Shown here: positions 41,782-52,459 of the stretch, one piece after another
Layout of the letters: every line of letters begins with the position of its first letter
Position numbering within the stretch: the stretch's first letter is position 1
Source: Nelumbo lutea
Taxonomy: Eukaryota > Streptophyta > Magnoliopsida > Proteales > Nelumbonaceae
Reading direction: 5' to 3'
Length of the DNA: 64,000 nucleotides
NCBI GenBank assembly: GCA_022828595.1
Contig: JAKGHH010000001.1
Coordinates: 205,611,813-205,675,812 of the forward strand
Made by a program: the position numbers and the translations under genes
The notes under the pieces: model-generated
Database searches by the model: none
What the model was told of the DNA's origin: nothing
What the model saw: only the letters and a program-made list of their open reading frames with translations

Positions 41782-41786
41782 AGCCT

Positions 41787-42010
41787 AATCTCTCAATTAT
41801 CATAATTTGGAGGTCGAAGGAGATACCCAAATTGTTGTAGGATGGCTAGGGAAAAGTGATACAGGATTATGGGCTTACATATGCATCATGAGGGAGATTA
41901 GGCTGCTGGCAGAGGAAGGAATTGATTATTTGGTCCCTGAGGGGATCTACAAGGAAAATAGATGGGTGGCTAGTGGTACTAGGCCAAACAAAGGAGTGTA
42001 TCTGGGACAT
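41787..42010 (+). pseudogene. LINE RNase H fragment
   Basis: Reads LEVEGDTQIVVGWLGKSDTG and IREIRLLAEEG-like residues, then VASGTRPNKGV, the middle of the LINE-type RNase H domain (catalytic Glu/Asp in EGD). About 75 codons, no ends visible. Element F inserted at its left edge. Confidence 0.65.
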
Positions 42011-42093
42011 CACCATGTAAAAACGTTTCTCTTTAACACATCAACAGAAGCTATTACATTTACGGATAGAAAAATCCAAATATATCTGCATGC

Positions 42094-42096
<3 letters not shown>

Positions 42097-42154
<58 letters not shown>
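42097..42154. repeat. (TG)n-(AG)n compound microsatellite
   Basis: TG repeat 42097-42130 (17 units) followed without gap by AG repeat 42131-42154 (12 units). Intronic. Confidence 0.95.
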
Positions 42155-42219
42155 TAAACCAAAAAGAGAAATAAAAAAATTCTACAAATATATGGGGGCT
42201 GAAAATAGCTCAAGAATAT

Positions 42220-42328
42220 TAGGGTGCAAGTCGGGCTCCCAATTTGAAGAATTTACACTGTATTGGGCCCGGGGCCCATTCAATTTTTAATAAGATGCCA
42301 ACCTGAGCCCGCCCAAGTTGCACCCCTA
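42220..42328. mobile_element. 109-bp hAT-like MITE
   Basis: Starts TAGGGTGCAAGTCGGGCTC and ends GAGCCCGCCCAAGTTGCACC followed by CCTA; imperfect terminal inverted repeats of the TAGGGGTGCAA type. Perfect 8-bp duplication AAGAATAT at 42212-42219 and 42329-42336. Sits 121 bp from SH3P exon d, in the large intron. Confidence 0.85.
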
Positions 42329-42456
42329 AAGAATATCATGATGATTACACCTCAAAGAGAATGGAGGTTGATTGGAAGAAGACAAATGATATTTTATACT
42401 TCCATTCACCTCCAATAACATCATTTCTTAATGGAAGTAAGAGATAAAATGACTAC

Positions 42457-42654
42457 CATTACAACAAGCTTCTGGAAAGTGATTTGCTGCTGTTGAGCCT
42501 CAACTGATGACATTGCTGCTGTTGCTTCTTTTCCCAAAGCCATCATAGCAGATTTTAGCTCATACAATTTTGCTTCTGCATTTTGAAGCTTTGCATCACT
42601 ATCTGAAGAAGCTCCCCCCTCCCTTCTTGATCATCGTCTTAAGACTTCAACTGC
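42457..42654 (-). CDS. SH3P: SH3P exon d, with in-frame TGA
   Basis: 198 bp, phase 0 both ends; acceptor CATCAG ends at 42655, donor GTAGTC starts at 42456. Reads AVEVLRR, stop (TGA 42633-42631), SRREGGASSDSDAKLQNAEA, KLYELKSAMMALGKEATAAM, SSVEAQQQQITFQKLVVM. The helix (AEAKLxELKSxMxxLGKEA) is the best conserved SH3P signature. The TGA falls in an Arg-rich stretch and is one transition from CGA. No alternative AG keeps the phase, so normal splicing includes the stop. Confidence 0.88.
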
Positions 42655-42844
42655 CTGATGACTACATATTTATAACTTATTTACCACATTTCATATTATA
42701 ATGCCCAGATGCACCAAAGACACAGATGGGCATGGTTCTACTACACTACGAATACCAAACATAACAAGGCAGCCATGTAAAGGTATCCGGTATCATAGAA
42801 TTCATTTCTTTAGCAGAAAAATAATTTATACGCAAAAGTAGTAC

Positions 42845-42946
42845 CTGAGCTTCCACCTCTTGGCGGATTCTTTCATAACGGTGTGTCAAGTGGCGAGCAT
42901 CCTCTAAAGGAGCTCCATTTATTAATGCCCGTAGTGGCTCAGAGAC
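42845..42946 (-). CDS. SH3P: SH3P exon c
   Basis: 102 bp, 34 codons, phase 0: VSEPLRALINGAPLEDARHL then THRYERIRQEVEAQ. Acceptor ATGTAG ends at 42947, donor GTACTA starts at 42844. Matches the conserved EPLRAMV-GAPLEDARHLAQRYD segment of plant SH3P proteins. Confidence 0.92.
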
Positions 42947-43985
42947 CTACATATAGAGAAAGGAGTTCTAAAATTAAAATAATGGCATAAGAGATGAAGA
43001 AGGATAAAGTTTTTAAGATATCAAACAATAATTGAAAGGAACCTTAACAAGTAACCATTCTTTGTATTTTTTAGGTATGTGATTAGTATCTGAGTATAAT
43101 GTTAGATTCTAGGAATTTATTTGGTTGGATGACATAAATCAACATAAAAAATTTCCTAAGCTCTATAGAATACCCAACCACTATGCTCTGCTCATTGGTT
43201 CTTGTAGAATCATGATGAGTCTGAGTTCTGTTGGAATTTTGGCATTTTCATAAGGGTTCAAGAGACTCAGAAAGCAGTAAGGTCACTCCTATTTTTTAAT
43301 AGATAAGAAGTTTCCACTTCTTCTCAAGGTTTTAATTTTCAGGTTTAAGATCCCAAGTCTAAAGGGGTTTTCTCTTTGGTCTCTTTCTTGAAATCCCTTT
43401 GCAGTGGAATTGTTTGTCCCTTGAATTTCCCTTATAAGTTTCTCTTTAAGGCCTATATCCCTCCTAACATCAGAGCTTTCTTTTCTGAGGCAACTGTTAG
43501 GGTAGAGATGAAGTTTTCTTCCTCACCATAAGTAGGTAGGTTACTCTTCTCTATATCTCTTTTTCTTTTTCATTCTTTATTTGTTCTTCCTTTCTTCTCC
43601 TCTCTTTCTTTGTTGTTGTTCTGTTACTCAGCCATGTTTATTGAATCCATACAATTGTATGCACACTTGCAATGCTTATTGGCATGCATTCAATATTAAA
43701 ACTGTAATCATTAGACATGCCTTTATCCTTTTCCTTTTTTTTTTTCTTTTTATGCATGTATATTCATGTGCTATCTAAGCAAAGCATGTAATTTGTCATA
43801 AAGAATTCTATTTGCAGTGAATAGGGTGGAATGGCAGAACCAGAATCATGTTGACCCATGGTTGGTACAAAACTTTGTTGAGTCAAGTTGAGTTAATAAT
43901 TCCATTTGTAATGACTAAGGCAATCAAATGCTATGCCTTTGCATTACTAAAACAATTAGACAAATGAAAGAAGTGAATAAATAAC
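42947..43985 (-). other. SH3P intron b-c
   Basis: 1,039-bp intron, AT-rich, donor GTTATT and acceptor ATGTAG. Holds no recognised element; TTTCTTTTT tracts around 43540-43750. Confidence 0.75.
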
Positions 43986-44134
43986 CTGATCGCCAAGAAT
44001 CTCAAACAAATGTTCCCTCTCTTTTTCAATTGAAATGTGTGAAGTACCAAACTGAAGTGCAGCCCTTGAAAGAGAAAAGCCGGAACCTTGATTTTCATTT
44101 CCATATCTGCAACAATCTTCTGCCAGTTTTTTCC
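43986..44134 (-). CDS. SH3P: SH3P exon b
   Basis: 149 bp, starts with 2 bases completing a Gly codon: GKKLAEDCCRYGNENQGSGF, SLSRAALQFGTSHISIEKER, EHLFEILGDQ. Acceptor TTAG ends at 44135, donor GTTATT starts at 43985. Corresponds to the family's KLSEDCRKYG...LSKAALSFG...MEKERG region. Confidence 0.92.
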
Positions 44135-44215
44135 CTAACAAGTGAAATTTCAAAAACTTATATACCTTCTGATGAAGAAGAGAACCATGCGATTGTGAAG
44201 CAAAACCATATTCAC

Positions 44216-44285
44216 CTATTTCCATTTGCTTCAAGCTTGTTGTTATAAAATTTTCAACACCCCGAACAAGATCCCTTTGAAAATG
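44216..44285 (-). CDS. SH3P: SH3P exon a
   Basis: 70 bp: HFQRDLVRGVENFITTSLKQ MEI plus one base. Acceptor TTTGTGCAG ends at 44286, donor GTGAAT starts at 44215. First exon visible; the upstream exon (helix ending before HFQRD) is not found between here and 64000, so the preceding intron is over 19.7 kb. Confidence 0.92.
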
Positions 44286-45793
44286 CTGCACAAATAGAAC
44301 TGCTGATATCATCCAATCTGATGAATATCTGCTTTATTACATTTTTGCAAAAGAGGATGTTGCCCATAGAATTAGAGCAGAGTGGTTAAAGTGGAGAGGT
44401 GTGCTGTGCTATGACCAACATATACCAATGAAACTAAAATGAAATTTTTCTTAGGCAGGAATAAGACCAGTAAAGTTATATGGAAGAGTGCTAGGATTGG
44501 ATGGGAGTTGGATAAGCTGGGTTAAATGAAGGTTGAAAATCATTCCTACCCACTAACCACCCATATCCATTATTGACCCTAATGGCAACCATGCATATTG
44601 ATTATAACCCAACCTCAACTTAAAACCCCTGGAAATTGACAGTTATAGCAGTCTGTTTCTTATCTAAAGGGGCCTACCGTTTAGATAATTTGATATGATG
44701 CTAAATGGAAGACATGTTATAGATACGCTATGGTCAACAATGACCTTGATGCTGGTAGGCCCCACACCTTGTACTGCCTAATATTATTTTCTATCATGGT
44801 TCACTACTATGGAACAATGGGACATGGAAAGATGTTCCCATCATTCCAATATTCTTATGAGATTCAAAGAGCAACAAATTTCAGATGTCATTCTCCATTT
44901 CTAACTGAAGTGGTAAACCAGGTTAGCTCTGATTCTCTCACATAAAGACTCAGAGTTGATTTTTTTTCTTGAAATGGTAAAATACTGTATTAGTATAAAA
45001 AAAGAGTGGATACAGCTATAGACCATGTATACCCATTTTATTGACATGACTCAGAGAGTCAAAGTTAATCTTTGATACCTTGCAATTTCAATTGGATACA
45101 AAATCCTCACCACATACCATGTACACCTATTTTGTGTATCAAGAGTTTCAGTTCCCCCAAATTTTTCCTTTTTTACTTTTTTGTTTGACATTTTGATAGG
45201 GGTCATGTCAAATCATGTCAATATGCCATATTGGTGACCCTTAGATAGGATACCATACGCCCAAGATGGGGTGTATCATATCAATACTTCGACCTTGATG
45301 TACACATGGGAAGATTATAATTTTTCAACTAAAAACATTTATGACCACAAAAAAAAAAATGACGATGTCTACATGTCACCACAGTCATGCATGGATATTA
45401 GCCTGGATAATCACAGTACAAAAGATGGTGGGTCCACCCATCACACAGGAAAACTTACAATCCATGTAACCAAATCTCTGTCATTCAAGCGAAAGATGTG
45501 AACTTTTCTCTTATAAAATGACAAATATGGATGCTATCTACTTATCTTAAGCTGTCACAACTACAATATGTATTTGGAGACATCCAATGGGTACCCATGA
45601 TACAAACCAACCCATAAACTCAACCTAAGTGAGTTGTCAACCCATATTCAACCCTCTAGGTTAATGAATGGATTTGGATGGATTGGATGAATCATGTGCA
45701 TTGGGTCAGATTGTGAGAAATCACCATCCCTAACTTGGAAATCAAGGAAGTAAGGAATAACATCTCCAAATCGCCACCCCTAACCAGGAACCC
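44286..45793 (-). other. SH3P intron upstream of exon a
   Basis: No exon or defined element recognised. Contains GGATTGGATG- and ACCCATAT-type words (44490-44640, 45590-45720) suggesting worn repeats. The preceding SH3P exon was looked for on the minus strand and not seen. Confidence 0.55.
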
Positions 45794-46225
45794 TTGGAAT
45801 TGAAGGAAATTATGACAGGGCAGAATAGATTTACTTGGGCCAATTGTCAGGAAAGCCCTATTCTATCTAAATTAGATAGATTCCTAGTGTCACAAGACAG
45901 GGAGGATCATTGGGGGAATTTCCCAGGAAGGATATTACCTAGACTCATGTTGGACCACTGGCCAATTTGTCTTGATGAAGTGGGTAATGGGGGTGGGCCA
46001 AAGCCATTTCGGTTTGAAAACATGTGGCTTATAGTTTCGGGCTTTGTGCAAAAGGTTAGAAACTGGTGGGAGGAGGACACCTCTGTGACTAGATGGGAAG
46101 GGATTAAGTTCCATATAAAGCTTAAGAATTTGAAAGGAAAATTAAAGGAGTGGAATTCCAATCAGTTTGGGAGGGTTGAAGAAAGAAAATCCACCTTGAT
46201 TAGTCGGATTGAAGAAATTAATAGA
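45794..46225 (+). pseudogene. L1-type LINE endonuclease fragment
   Basis: Open frame of about 144 codons: MTGQNRFTWANCQESPILSK, LDRFLVSQD, PRLMLDHWPICLD (the catalytic SDHxP-like motif with Ser to Leu) and PKPFRFENMWL, then a coiled stretch LKNLKGKLKEWNSNQFG. This is the C-terminal half of the plant L1 apurinic endonuclease and the start of the linker. It is cut by element I at 46226. Confidence 0.8.
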
Positions 46226-47998
46226 TGAAGGGATGAGAGATCCATCACATGGATGGCCGAACCTTGCAAGATGGTAGGGAAAAATTTTAAAAATTTCTCT
46301 CTCCCATTTGGGAATCATATTCCCTACTTTAGAAAATTGCATTTTCAATGATCAATCTTGAACCAGACCGGGCCATATCTGAAACCAAAAGGGAGGAGAG
46401 GGATATACCTAATACGAAGTAGCAGTAACTCCCAATGAAGGTCTTCACACCCAAGGAGAAAAACCAAAACCCACTTCCACTGAAAATGACAGTGTGTGTG
46501 GTGAAGCAGGACCAGCAGGACGGCTCTTCAGCAAGAACGGAGTAGAGGGCTGGTAAGCACGACTTTAGATTGCTTCTTCTACCAAGAAGCAATGTCAAGA
46601 ACAATTCTTGATCACTCAGACAAGTAGAGATCGAACTGGGTAGGGGCGGCAAGAACAGGGAAAAACTCTGCAGACTGTTGTAATGTCTGTTGTCTGTAAC
46701 TGAGGAATTCGCCCCCTTTATTTATAGCCTTCTCAAGATCAGCCTCCTAATCCAATTAGGAGAGAGTTCTTTAATCCAAATCTGATATTTGGATCTGGAT
46801 TCTTGAATGGATAAGACTTATCTTATCCTTCAGCTAATCCTAATCAAATTATAAATCATATATTGCCTCCTTTTAATTAACTGACATAAGCCCAATTCGA
46901 ATTGGGCTTTAGGCCCATTAAGTTTTTGTGCTCACTTAACCTCTTAACCTACTACCCAGTTGGTTCTCTTTGTGTGGTGTGGGACCCAAACATTGATCTA
47001 CACATCAGCCACATGGGTTCAGCCCTGGCCGCATTCATTATAGGAGACAGTGAACCCCTAAGTCCATCACCATGGGCTCTTAATGGGCCCAACATTTACA
47101 CTAAATGGTCCTTGGGTCCAACCACCTTATGAAAACCCAGGGACTGTGGGCAGATGCAAGATTAGCCCATCAGGCATTACCCTCAATGGTTTTACACTTA
47201 ACCTCTCAGCCCTTAATGATCAAACACTGCCTGACAAGAGAGGACCTCTCCCTCAGCTACAACGAATAGTGTTGCACTCTTTACTTCCATGGATCTTGGG
47301 AATTAAAACCTTTTGCAAACATTTTGAAACCATATATATATGTCTGTGTGTGTGTGTGTATCTCCATATAAATATGTTTTGCAAAAACAAATTTCAATGG
47401 TTGAAATCAATTGCTGACAGTTAAGGTTTCCATCAGAGAGAGTGCATCCCCGATCATTCACTTTGTCTGACAAAGGGGCTGATCCTGTCACTATGATCAC
47501 CCACTCAGATGCATTCTCGGACTGTCCCAACATACCCAGGTTTTTACCCCGTCTAAGGATCTCACTAATTGGCATATCAAAGATAGCTCGATCCAGCACC
47601 TAGTGTAGTACCATAATCAAGTCTAGGGGTCAGGTATAACATTCCAGTTTTGCCCATCTATCTCCAATGTCCAGGGCAACACTGAAATTTTGGTTTGGTT
47701 CAGGGTTTCAAGAAAAACCCACACTATATGTACCTCAGATCTCACCCTAACAGCTGAGACAAGCCACCCTACCCAACTTGGTACATCAATGTCAGCCTTG
47801 GCAAGTTTAAATCTCCCCAGATTTATCCAACAGCTGTGAAGATTCTAAACTAACACGAGTTTCATAAGTGTCCAGTTTAAGGGTATTACACAGAAACATA
47901 CCACAATGACATGAATCAATTATGTACTTTATTCATTTACAATAAATGTCAAAAGATACATCAATATGATTGGAGCTAAGGGCATACATTGTCTAACA
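46226..47998 (-). repeat. Element I 3' LTR
   Basis: 1,773 bp; plus strand TGAAGGGATGAGAGATCC to GGCATACATTGTCTAACA, so TGTTAGAC...CCTTCA on the element strand. Matches 63541-64000, with an about 65-bp block (near 46593-46650) absent from the 5' copy. Contains (GT)n near 47340-47360. Confidence 0.88.
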
Positions 47999-48566
47999 AC
48001 TCCCACTTGCATTTAGGTCCAATCGGGTATAAGTCGGAGTCCCATACTTTCCACGTGTTTCTCAAACACTTTCTGTGTTAGTGGCTTAGTCAATGAGTCT
48101 ACCACATTCTCCATTGATGCTACCTTCTGAATCAGGACATCCCCTCTTCCAATTATCTCCCGCAGTACATTGTACTTCCTCTCGATGTGCTTCGACTTCG
48201 AGTGGGCTCGTGGCTCCTTAGCCTGAGCAATGGCTCCAGTGTTGTCACACAACAATGGAATGGGTGATGTGCTATATGGAACTACTCTTAATTCCTTAAT
48301 GAACTTCTTCATCCAAACAGCTTCCTTGGCAGCTTCATTTGCGGCAATGTATTCGGCCTCAGTTGTGGAATCTGCGGTGAACCCCTGTTTGTTGCTTTTC
48401 CAGCTAACAACACATGATCCTATCGTGAAGATATAACCAAATGTATACTTTCTATCATCTGGATCCGATTGGAAATCGGCAGCAGTATACCCCTAGATTT
48501 GTAGTGAACTACCATCAAATACCAAATAAAACTCTTTTGTCCTTTGAAGGTATTTTAGTATGTTTT
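47999..48566 (-). pseudogene. Element I RNase H
   Basis: Reads GYTAADFQSDPDDRKYTFGY (first catalytic Asp changed), VVSWKSNKQGFTADSTTEAE, EAVWMKKFIKELRVVPYS, PLLCDNTGAIAQAK, HSKSKHIERKYNVLREII and VDSLTKPLTQKVFEKHVESM. Open from 48312 to the end; one TAG near 48496. Confidence 0.85.
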
Positions 48567-49238
48567 TCATAAAGGTCCAATGCTCCTGTCTTGGATTAGA
48601 TTGGTATCTGCTACCACACTCACTGCCTGAGAAATGTCAGGACGAATGCACAGCATGGCATACATGATGCTCCCTACGGATGAGGCATAGGGAATCTCTT
48701 TCATGCCCTCAATCTCTTCGGGAGTCTTGGGAGACATACCCTTGGAGAGAGTGACTCCATGCCTGAAAGGAACATTTCCTTTCTTGGAGTTCTCCATACT
48801 GTATCTCTTGACTATCTTGTCAATGTAAGCAAACCGGGATAATCCTATTATCCTCTTCAATCTATCTCTATAGAGTCGAAGACACAATATGTAGAGGCTT
48901 CTCCAAGATCTTTCATGGAGAATTGCTATGAAAGCCACACTTTCATCATATTTAACATTCCTACATCATTCCCAATGAGTAGAATGTCATCTACATACAG
49001 AACCAAGAACGTAACCTTATCCTCACTGATCTTCCTGTAAACACAGGGCTCATCCGGATTTTGCTCGAAGTCAAACTGTTTGATGGTAGAGTCAAACCAG
49101 ATGTTCCAACTCCTAGAAGCTTGCTGAAGTCCATATATGGATGGGTTGAGTTTACATACCATGTGTTCCTAACCTGCAGCTATGAAACCTTGCAGTTGCT
49201 GCATATAGATATCTTCAGTAAGATCTCCATTCAGGAAT
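48567..49238 (-). pseudogene. Element I RT C-terminal half
   Basis: LNGDLTEDIYMQQL-like start after H, MVCKLNPSIYGLQQASRSWN, the catalytic LYVDDILLIGNDVGML box near 49010, then after a shift FAYIDKIVKRYSMENSKKGN and PYASSVGSIMYAMLCIRPDI. Element H split it from its N-terminal half exactly at the KTAFLNG motif. Confidence 0.88.
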
Positions 49239-49243
49239 GCAGT

Positions 49244-49538
49244 TGTTAGCGTAGGGGTATTTCTGTCTTTATACCTAGATTAAGGTTGCCGATTTGTAAT
49301 GTTGTGTTAGAACCAGTGCTCCTTCCTTAAATAAGGGCACATATGTCTTTTCGATTATTTTAATAATAAAAAGCACTGTCTGGCCAAATGGGAGTTATGT
49401 TCTTTAGACTTCCAGTTCGAACCAGACTTTCTCCTTTTCTCTTTCTCTCTTTCTTCCACCTTTCTACCTCTTTCTACATAATTGATCTCTGACAAATAGA
49501 ACTCCAAGGCAGGCCGAATCATAACATGGTATCAGAGC
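49244..49538 (+). repeat. Element H 5' LTR and primer-binding site
   Basis: TGTTAGCG...CATAACA, then TGGTATCAGAGC. Contains a TTAATAATAAAAAGC stretch near 49359-49374. Confidence 0.9.
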
Positions 49539-49797
49539 CACTTGTATCTGCCTAGATTTCTATTCTCTGCGCACCCTATCTAGGGTTTCTCCTGATTTTT
49601 CTGCATTCAACTGGAGATAAGGGAAAGGGCTGAAAAGGAGTGATTGCCCTCTTCCCTTGGGGGTTTTTATGCCTCCAGTCGGGTCTTGTGTGGTCGGTTG
49701 TTGTGGTTTCTAAGATCGCCCTCCCCTAATCGATGAAGAATAGAGGGCCGATCTGTGTGGTGCAGTGGCTGTCTTGTGTCTCTGTTTCCTCTTACGC

Positions 49798-50937
49798 CTA
49801 GGGTATTTGGGTGTGTCTGCTTCGTCCATAATCTGGATCCCGAGAATGACAAGTTCGATGCCCGTTCTCTCAAGTGCATCTTCCTTGGCTATTCTCGGAC
49901 CCAAAATGGGTATCGGTGTTACCATCCTAGTTCTCGATGGTCCTTTGTGTGTGCTGATGTCACCTTCTTTGAGTCTACTCCGTTCTTTTTGGGGTCCGAT
50001 GATGCTTCTTCCTCCTCATCACCTCCTCCTCTTCCACTTCCCGTTGCCAATCCTCTATACGCATCGCCCACGCGTACCGGCTACATCTCCGTTGACAGCT
50101 TCGGCACCAGACCCACACTCAACATCTGAGCTTGATCTCTCCATTGCCTTGCGGAAAGGTAAACTTACTTGCACCCTTCATCCTATATCTAATTATGTTT
50201 CACTTACTCACCTTTCTGCCTCCCATCACCAGTTTGTCACCTTGTTATCATCAGTTGTTGTCCCTAAGGATGTCCAAGAAGCCCTTGCCTCTCCAGGGTG
50301 GTGCCGAGCGATGGAAGAACTCTTTGCCCTCCATCATAATCATACTTGGGACCTCACCGCTCTTCCTCCTAGGAAGCAAGCTGTTGGTTGTAAATGGGTT
50401 TATACGGTTAAGTATCTGCCTGATGATAGTGTTGAACGCCTGAAAGTGCGATTGGTTGCAAAAGGGTACTCCCAAACCTATGGTATTGACTACATAGAGA
50501 CCTTCTCACTAGTTGTTAAGATAGGGTCAGTTCGTGTTGTGATCTCTCTTGCAGCCATGTATGATTGGCCGCTATATCAGCTTGATATCAAGAATGCCTT
50601 CTTGCATGGTGACTTACTCGAGGAGGTCTACATGAAGCAACCTCCAGGGTTTGCTGCTCAGGGGGAGGATGGTAAGGTGTGCAGACTAAGGAAGGCTATA
50701 TATGGGCTTAAACAGTCTCCTCGAGCATGGTTTGGTAGGTTCAGTGAGGTAGTAAAGAAGTTTGGTATGAAACAGTGCAAAGTTGATCATTCTGTATTTA
50801 GTCATGACTCTCTGGGAGGAAAAATACTGTTGGTGGTGTATGTAGATGATATTGTTATTATTGGGAATGATAACATGGGTATTGACAGGCTGAAGACTTA
50901 TCTGCAAGATCATTTTCAGACAAAAGGATCTTGGTAA
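49798..50937 (+). pseudogene. Element H integrase tail, linker and reverse transcriptase
   Basis: Begins RVFGCVCFVHNLDPENDKFD and GYSRTQNGYRCYHP, then a Ser/Pro linker. After a frameshift near 50110, ELDLSIALRKGKLTCTLHP leads into a full [70 protein letters not shown] and the catalytic VVYVDDIVIIGND near 50845, to HFQTKGSW where a shift occurs. The RT palm and fingers are intact, including the segment deleted in element F. Confidence 0.9.
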
Positions 50938-51799
50938 ACTGAAATATTTCTAGGGGATAGAGGTAGCAAGATCCAAGTATGGTATTAATCTGTGCTAGAG
51001 GAAATATGTGCTTGATTTGCTGGAAGAAACAGGCTTGTTGGGTGCTAAACAAACTGAAACACCTATGGACACACATACCAGGCTAAACAGTGATATGGGT
51101 GAAGTGTTTGAAGACCCTGGCAGATACCGATGACTCGTGGGTAAACTAAACCACCTAACCATTACTAGACTAGACATCTCATTTGCGGTTAGTGTGGTAA
51201 GTCTGTTCATTCAGAAACCTCTGATTCCTCATTGGAATGCAGTTCTGAGAATTGCGAGGTATTTAAAAGGGGCTCCGAGTCACGATCTGATATACAAGAG
51301 TGGCGGAAAACTTGAAATAGAAGGGTATGCTGATGCTGACTGGGCCGGTTCTATGTCTGATAGGCAGTCTACCACAGGCTATTGCACTTTCCTGGAGGTA
51401 ACCTGGTGACGTGGAAAAGTAAGAAGCAAACGGTCGTGGCAAGTAGTGCAGAAGCAGAATATAGGGCTATGGCGCACACTGCTTGTGAATTAGTGTGGCT
51501 AAGGAACCTTCTACAGGAAGTAAGGTACAACATCAATACTCCAATGAAGCTCTATTGTGACAATCAGGTTGCAGTTCATATTTCCTTTAATCCGGTGTTT
51601 CATGAAAGAACCAAGCACATTAAAGTTGATTGTCACTTTGTGAGGGAGAAGGTGTTGAATGGAGAGCTAGACACTACATATGTTAATACAGGAAACCAGT
51701 GGGCTGACTTATTTACAAAAGGCTTGAGTCGGGGAAGAGTGGACTACATATGTAACAAGCTAGGAGTATATGATATATACTCACCAGCTTGAGGGGGAG
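50938..51799 (+). pseudogene. Element H RT connection and RNase H
   Basis: After the shift, KYVLDLLEETGLLGAK and a TGA near 51131, then LDISFAVSVVSLFIQKPLIP, ADADWAGSMSD (Asp 1), one shift near 51405, [17 protein letters not shown] (Glu), LYCDNQVAVHIS (Asp 2), [26 protein letters not shown] and tail YDIYSPA. All three catalytic residues remain. Confidence 0.88.
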
Positions 51800-52082
51800 T
51801 GTTAGCGTAGGGGTATTTTTGTCCTTATACCCAGATTAAGGTTGCTGATCTGTAATGTTGTGTTAGAATCAGTGCTCCTTCCTTAAATAAGGGCACATAT
51901 GTCTTTTCAATTATTTTAATAATAAAAAGCATTGTTTGGCTGAATGGGAGTTATGTTCTTTAGACTTCCAGTTCGAACCGAACTTTCTCCTTTTCTCTTT
52001 CTCTCTTTCTTCCACCTTTCTACCTCTTTCTACATAATTGATCTTAAACAAATAGAACTCCAAGGCAGGCCGAATCATAAAA
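51800..52082 (+). repeat. Element H 3' LTR
   Basis: 283 bp, TGTTAGCG...CATAAAA (the final CA is changed to AA), followed by TSD GCAGT. Confidence 0.9.
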
Positions 52083-52087
52083 GCAGT

Positions 52088-52459
52088 TTTAACATCCATT
52101 TGCCAAATCTCATAGTCATGGTATGCTGCTACAACCAGCAGGATCCAAATGGATTTAAGCATGGCCATAGGCGAAAAGGTTTCCTCATAATCGTTTCCCT
52201 CTTTCTGAGTGTACCCTTTCACCACAAGACGAGCCTTGTAGGTCTCAACTTTACCATCGGGGCCCTTCTTCCTCTTATAGATCCATTTGCAACCAATTGC
52301 TTTTACTACAGGGGGTGGATCTACTAGAGTCCAGACTCTATTGGTTTCCACTGAGTCCATCTCAGCTCTCATGGCATCTACCCACTTCAAGGAATCTATA
52401 TCCAACATAGCTTCCGAATATGTCACGGGATCCTCCTCATTAGTCATGGCTTCCACCAA
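52088..52459 (-). pseudogene. Element I RT N-terminal half
   Basis: Minus strand: NEEDPVTYSEAMLDIDSLKW, GCKWIYKRKKGPDGKVETYK, LVVKGYTQKEGNDYEETFSP and EIWQMDVKTAF, which stops at the H insertion. Open for about 120 codons. Confidence 0.88.

Larger units (their letters stand above)
18899..44285 (-). other. SH3P: Host gene: SH3P-type SH3 domain-containing protein (six internal exons)
   Basis: Six minus-strand exons with GT donors and AG acceptors and matching phases give one colinear protein: HFQRDLVRGVENFI, GKKLAEDCCRYGNE, SEPLRALINGAPLEDARHL, AKLYELKSAMMALGKEATAA, VDAERSYHQSV and a linker ending ETFFIAK. This is the coiled, BAR-like membrane-binding region of the plant SH3P family (Arabidopsis SH3P1-3), which acts in clathrin-linked trafficking, cell-plate formation and autophagy. 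The first exon(s) and the C-terminal SH3 exon(s) are not in the window. Introns are 81, 1,039, 190, 23,015 and 138 bp, with further introns of more than 19.7 and 18.9 kb at the edges. One exon has an in-frame TGA. Family call is confident, paralogue uncertain (SH3P3-like from the linker). Confidence 0.88.
49244..52082 (+). mobile_element. Ty1/copia element H (5' two-thirds deleted)
   Basis: LTRs 49244-49526 and 51800-52082 (283 bp each, about 17 mismatches by eye), perfect TSD GCAGT at 49239-49243 and 52083-52087. Primer-binding site TGGTATCAGAGC 49527-49538 and polypurine tract TTGAGGGGGAG are intact. After a leader of about 250 bp the sequence jumps into the end of integrase (RVFGCVCFVHNLD at 49798). 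Gag, protease and most of integrase are absent. RT and RNase H are fairly complete and closely related to element F. Confidence 0.92.

Noticed and set aside
41786..42160. Coding frame running into the TG/AG microsatellite
   Set aside because: Only the first 75 codons resemble LINE RNase H; the rest is simple repeat.
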